Below, in pieces: positions 7,245 to 10,137 of a stretch of DNA of 10,137 bases (position 1 is its first letter; every line of letters starts with the position of its first letter). This DNA is from Hyphomicrobiales bacterium. Lineage in GTDB: Bacteria; Pseudomonadota; Alphaproteobacteria; Rhizobiales; GCA-2746425. The notes beneath the pieces were generated by a model, which ran no database searches, was not told where the DNA came from, and saw only the letters and a list, made by a program, of their open reading frames with translations. The stretch lies in NCBI GenBank assembly GCA_002746425.1, contig NVXB01000049.1, positions 16,932-27,068 of the forward strand, given 5' to 3'. A program made the position numbers and the translations under genes.

Positions 7245-7403
7245 TGTACTCCCCCGCAATCAACCACACTTTCCAATACTACAAGACTATCAGGCATGGA
7301 TGCAATCGATACCGTTCCGGCCCTCAAAACTACTCCAGTACGCCGCAATTTATCCACCTCCTACCCACCAGAAAACCACCCATGGTAACAATTACAAAAA
7401 AAA

Positions 7404-7423
7404 TATATTGAAACCATTCAAAA
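7404..7423 (+). promoter_or_regulatory. Promoter/operator box of the crotonase operon (LacI-type palindrome)
   Basis: TATATTGAAACCATTCAAAA on the plus strand. The palindrome TTGAAA-CC-ATTCAA (7408-7421) has 5 of 6 arm pairs matching and overlaps a TATATT -10-like box (7404-7409). No good -35 is visible, which may mean weak or activator-aided transcription. It ends 37 bases before the crotonase ATG at 7461. It matches the element before the synthetase at 18 of 20 positions, in the same orientation relative to the gene it serves. Confidence 0.65.
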
Positions 7424-7460
7424 CGTGTTTATGGTTGAGCTTTGTGAAAGAGGACAAACA

Positions 7461-8225
7461 ATGACTGGAAAGCTGATTGGAGTGGACATCTCCAAAATTG
7501 GAGTGGCAACAGTCACGCTTAATCGTCCCCCGGTAAATGCTATGGGACAGAAAATTCGCGAGGAATTCCTGTCCAGCATGGATGACTTGCGCGCCAACGA
7601 TGAAGTGCGCGTCATTGTGTTGACGGCAACGGGGAAAGTGTTTTGCGCCGGTGCTGATATCAAGGAAAAAAACACCCTGACTTCGCGAGACTACGCACGC
7701 GCTAACCGTTTGACACGAGACACCTTTCTCGCCCTGCTTGAAAGCCAAAAACCAGTTATAGCCGCTGTAAATGGCGGGGCACTTGGAGCAGGTTTCGTCA
7801 TGGCTGCCTGTTGTGACATGATCTTTGCCGCCGAGGACGCTTTCTTTGCAATGCCGGAGATCGATGTCGGCCTTGGTGGCGGTGCCAGCTTCCTGCAACG
7901 CATACTACCACTGGCCAAGATGAAACGCATGATGCTCACCGGAGAGCGAGTTCCATCAGCCGAACTTTACCGGATCGGTGCGATTGAGGAATACCTACCA
8001 TCTGAGGAGGTTCTGCCACGCGCTCAGCATGTCGCGGAAATTATCGCCCGCAAAAGCCCTACCGCTGTTCAAACAATTCAAAGCAGCTTCCGAACCGTTG
8101 AACAATTGCCTTTGCACGAAGGATTCAGGTTGGAGCAGCATTATACCACCAACCTGAGTAAAACCGACGATGCACGCGAGGCGCGTCAGGCCTTTATCGA
8201 GAAGCGAAAGGCAAACTTCTCATGA
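7461..8225 (+). CDS. Enoyl-CoA hydratase/isomerase (crotonase) family protein
   Basis: A 254-residue crotonase-fold enzyme acting on a CoA thioester. The oxyanion-hole segments are present: FCAGADIKE (61-69) and NGGALGAG (104-111). Of the two catalytic glutamates of classical enoyl-CoA hydratase, the second is kept (PEIDVG, Glu133), but the position of the first (NG...GGGxE) is Val113. The enzyme may therefore be a hydrolase, isomerase, decarboxylase or one-base hydratase. The C-terminal tail (DAREARQAFIEKRKANFS) is the family norm. The start at 7461 is set by AGAGGA six bases upstream; an in-frame GTG at 7425 lacks a ribosome site and lies just past the operator palindrome. The stop overlaps the next gene's start (ATGA), so the two are cotranscribed and likely made in step. 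Probably repressed by the divergent LacI-family regulator. Confidence 0.9.
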   Translation: MTGKLIGVDISKIGVATVTLNRPPVNAMGQKIREEFLSSMDDLRANDEVRVIVLTATGKVFCAGADIKEKNTLTSRDYARANRLTRDTFLALLESQKPVIAAVNGGALGAGFVMAACCDMIFAAEDAFFAMPEIDVGLGGGASFLQRILPLAKMKRMMLTGERVPSAELYRIGAIEEYLPSEEVLPRAQHVAEIIARKSPTAVQTIQSSFRTVEQLPLHEGFRLEQHYTTNLSKTDDAREARQAFIEKRKANFS

Positions 8226-9286
8226 CACAAAACAAGATCACCGAGCGCTGGACAAACCGACCCGAGGGATCAAACTGGGGTGACTTCGGCCCTGACGACC
8301 AAATTGGTCGCTTGAACATGCTGACCCCTGAACGGGTTCTGAGCGCTGTAAGCGAAGTTAAAACCGGCAAGAACTTTTGCCTCAGCCTGCCGTTGGACCG
8401 GCCAGGTGGCAATGCCTTGAGTCCACCCCGTTTTCCGCCAGTCCTGCGGCCAACAATGAAAAATGGCATGGCTCGCATGAATTATCCGGTGTCACGTGAC
8501 ACCCCCGAAGCCACCGATATTTTGTGCGACGACGCCGTCATCCTGCACACGCAATATTCAACCCACTGGGATGCGCTCTCTCACACCGGCTTCATGTTCG
8601 ATGCTGATGGCGATGGCACGCCGGAGATACGTTACTACAATGGCTTCCTGGGTGGCGAACACGTTATCGGCCCTGACGACCCCGCCGATGGTGGCTCCAC
8701 CGGACAGTTCAAAGCCGAAACCACTGGCTATGCCAAGCGGTTGGGCATTGAGAATGTGGCAGTGAGCTGCGTACAGGGGCGCGGCGTGATGATTGACCTA
8801 CACGCCCATGTCGGTCGGGACCACGTGGCCATCGGGTATGACCAACTGGTCCAAATAATGAAAGACGACAATGTCGTCGTTGAGCCAGGCGATATGGTCT
8901 GCTTCCACACCGGCTTTGCTAGCATGCTCATGGAAATGGATGGCAACCCCGACCCCCACCTCTGTCATCATTCCTGCGCAGCCCTTGATGGCCGCGACAA
9001 GAAATTACTTGAGTGGATAACCGATTGCGGCCTGTCGGTCATAGCCGCCGACAATTTTGCCGTTGAGCGTTTTCCAGCAACATCACCCGCACATGCCTGC
9101 GCCGCGGCACCTCTTCATGAGCACTGTCTGTTCAAACTTGGCATTCATCTAGGTGAATTGTGGGACCTCTCGCCCTTGGCCGAATGGCTGCGCGTCAACA
9201 ATCGCAATCGATTTTTACTCACGGCACCGCCGCTACGCCTGCCCGGCGCAACGGGATCTCCCACAACCCCGGTCGCAACCGTTTGA
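8222..9286 (+). CDS. Cyclase-family metal-dependent hydrolase (kynurenine formamidase-like fold)
   Basis: A 354-residue member of the 'putative cyclase' family, which includes kynurenine formamidase and isatin hydrolase; these use a divalent metal to hydrolyse amide, imide or ring bonds. It has the N-terminal block NWGDFGPDDQIGRLNMLTP (18-36) of the longer bacterial subgroup. The metal-site segment is QYSTHWDALSH (111-121), with His115, Asp117 and His121 matching the HxGTHxDxPxH motif; the first His is Gln111. GVMIDLHAH (188-196), VEPGDMVCFHTGF (220-232) and the tail PPLRLPGATGSPTTP complete the pattern. Its ATG overlaps the preceding crotonase stop, so the hydrolase probably acts on the same pathway intermediate. 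Another crotonase follows 54 bases downstream. The exact bond cleaved is unknown; a CoA ester or free cyclic acid is possible. Confidence 0.9.
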   Translation: MTQNKITERWTNRPEGSNWGDFGPDDQIGRLNMLTPERVLSAVSEVKTGKNFCLSLPLDRPGGNALSPPRFPPVLRPTMKNGMARMNYPVSRDTPEATDILCDDAVILHTQYSTHWDALSHTGFMFDADGDGTPEIRYYNGFLGGEHVIGPDDPADGGSTGQFKAETTGYAKRLGIENVAVSCVQGRGVMIDLHAHVGRDHVAIGYDQLVQIMKDDNVVVEPGDMVCFHTGFASMLMEMDGNPDPHLCHHSCAALDGRDKKLLEWITDCGLSVIAADNFAVERFPATSPAHACAAAPLHEHCLFKLGIHLGELWDLSPLAEWLRVNNRNRFLLTAPPLRLPGATGSPTTPVATV

Positions 9287-9340
9287 TCGACAAGGGGACG
9301 CGTGAACGCACCTCAACAAACAACAAAAAGGAAAAACGAG

Positions 9341-10137
9341 ATGGTAGACTACGCCTCAACATATGATCCCAACACGGCACCAAAGGATCTTGAGCATCTC
9401 CTCTACGAGAAAAAGGGGCATGTCGCTTATGTGACGATCAATCGCCCAGAGGTACTCAATGCACTGCACACTTACTGCTATCAGGAACTGCGCAAATGCT
9501 GGCGCGACATTCAGCGTGACCCCAACATCTATTGCGCCATTGTAACCGGCACTGGGCGCGCTTTTTGTGCTGGCCGGGACATCAAATTCCTGTCCAAACA
9601 CCAACAAAGTGGCAAACGCACACCGCATGAAGATCCCAACAGCGATGACTACATCTGGGGCGGCGGCGGCCATCCCTACGACAGCAATATTGAAAAGCCG
9701 CTGATCTGCGCCTTGAACGGCTTTGCGGTCGGTGTTGGTTTGACAATTGCCCTGCAATGCCAACTACGCGTCATGGCAGATGACGCATGGCTGGGTGACC
9801 AGCATACGGCAGTGGGTCGGCTTGGCGTACCCCACGAAATCTACGAGGCGCTGCCACGCGCTACCGCGGCCTATATTACCCTTTGCAATGGTCGGCTGAC
9901 CGCTGAAGAATGTCTACAGCAAGGCATCGCCAATCGGGTCGTCCCCAAGGACAAAGTACTCGAAACCGCTGAAGAGCTTGCAGCAATGATTTGCAAGGGT
10001 TCGCCATTGGCCACCCAGGCATGCGTGCGCCTCTATCGTCTCGCGTCATCGTTCACGGCTGAAATGACCTCTTATGCCCATGCTCTTGATAGGGAAACCG
10101 GCGAAAGCGACGACTGCGTAGAGGGTGCACTGGCCTT
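9341..10137 (+). CDS. Crotonase-family protein lacking the classical catalytic glutamates (runs off right edge)
   Basis: An open frame of 265 codons from the ATG at 9341, cut by the window end within the usual C-terminal 'EG..AF' block, so nearly complete. AAGGA eight bases upstream sets the start. The crotonase fold is clear: VAYVTINRPEVLNAL (28-42), the oxyanion-hole block FCAGRDIKFL (75-84) and NGFAVGVG (126-133). The two classical enoyl-CoA hydratase glutamates are replaced: Thr135 stands for the first, and His155 (LGDQHTAVG) for the second. There is also an insert rich in Gly, His and Asp (about 86-116) after the first oxyanion block. It therefore probably does something other than simple water addition, such as C-C hydrolysis, isomerisation, dehalogenation or decarboxylation. 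It is in the same direction as the two genes before it with a 54-base gap, so probably the same operon. Confidence 0.88.
   Translation, partial: MVDYASTYDPNTAPKDLEHLLYEKKGHVAYVTINRPEVLNALHTYCYQELRKCWRDIQRDPNIYCAIVTGTGRAFCAGRDIKFLSKHQQSGKRTPHEDPNSDDYIWGGGGHPYDSNIEKPLICALNGFAVGVGLTIALQCQLRVMADDAWLGDQHTAVGRLGVPHEIYEALPRATAAYITLCNGRLTAEECLQQGIANRVVPKDKVLETAEELAAMICKGSPLATQACVRLYRLASSFTAEMTSYAHALDRETGESDDCVEGALA

Noticed and set aside
7392..7898. 168-codon minus-strand frame opposite the first crotonase
   Set aside because: It is a shadow of the crotonase reading frame, with no recognisable domain or proper start.
1..10137. CRISPR array, tRNA, rRNA, complete insertion sequence or antiphage system
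   Set aside because: No regularly spaced repeats, cloverleaf, transposase with terminal repeats or defence domains were seen on reading both strands.

Overview
The window looks like a chromosomal piece of an alphaproteobacterium, probably Hyphomicrobiales or a near relative. This is inferred from moderate GC, Shine-Dalgarno-led starts, ATGA stop/start overlaps and the general look of the proteins. No rRNA, tRNA or other marker is present to fix the taxon.

The window has three blocks. (1) Positions 1-1533, minus strand: the magnesium channel/transporter MgtE, followed by the start of a GNAT-type acetyltransferase that overlaps its stop codon (ATGA) and runs off the left edge. (2) Positions 1814 to about 3860: a degraded stretch. 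It holds a broken NCS1-family nucleobase/hydantoin-type permease on the minus strand, with an in-frame TAG, a frame change with apparent loss of a membrane segment, and a missing N-terminus. Abutting it head to head on the plus strand is a wrecked serine recombinase (resolvase/invertase type), with its N-terminus missing, one in-frame TGA and one frame change. About 380 bases follow with no convincing gene. (3) Positions 3857-10137: an intact catabolic-looking cluster. On the minus strand are a fused NDP-forming acyl-CoA synthetase and a LacI-family regulator. On the plus strand, diverging from the regulator, are a crotonase-family enzyme, a metal-dependent cyclase-family hydrolase that overlaps it by ATGA, and a second crotonase cut by the right edge.

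The strongest non-coding signal is a nearly identical 20-base promoter/operator element. It lies upstream of the synthetase (minus strand, 6133 to 6114) and upstream of the first crotonase (plus strand, 7404-7423). Each copy joins a TATATT -10-like box to a TTGAAA-NN-WTTCAA palindrome of the type bound by LacI-family repressors. The simplest reading is that the regulator between them represses both arms. A second perfect inverted repeat (10-base arms, 7-base spacer) sits in the synthetase leader.

Taken together, block 3 would activate an unknown carboxylic acid to its CoA thioester and then process it through crotonase and cyclase-family hydrolase steps. The second crotonase lacks both glutamates used by classical enoyl-CoA hydratases, and the first lacks one. 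The chemistry may therefore not be ordinary beta-oxidation hydration. The substrate cannot be read from the sequence, and no transporter or dehydrogenase for the pathway lies inside the window.
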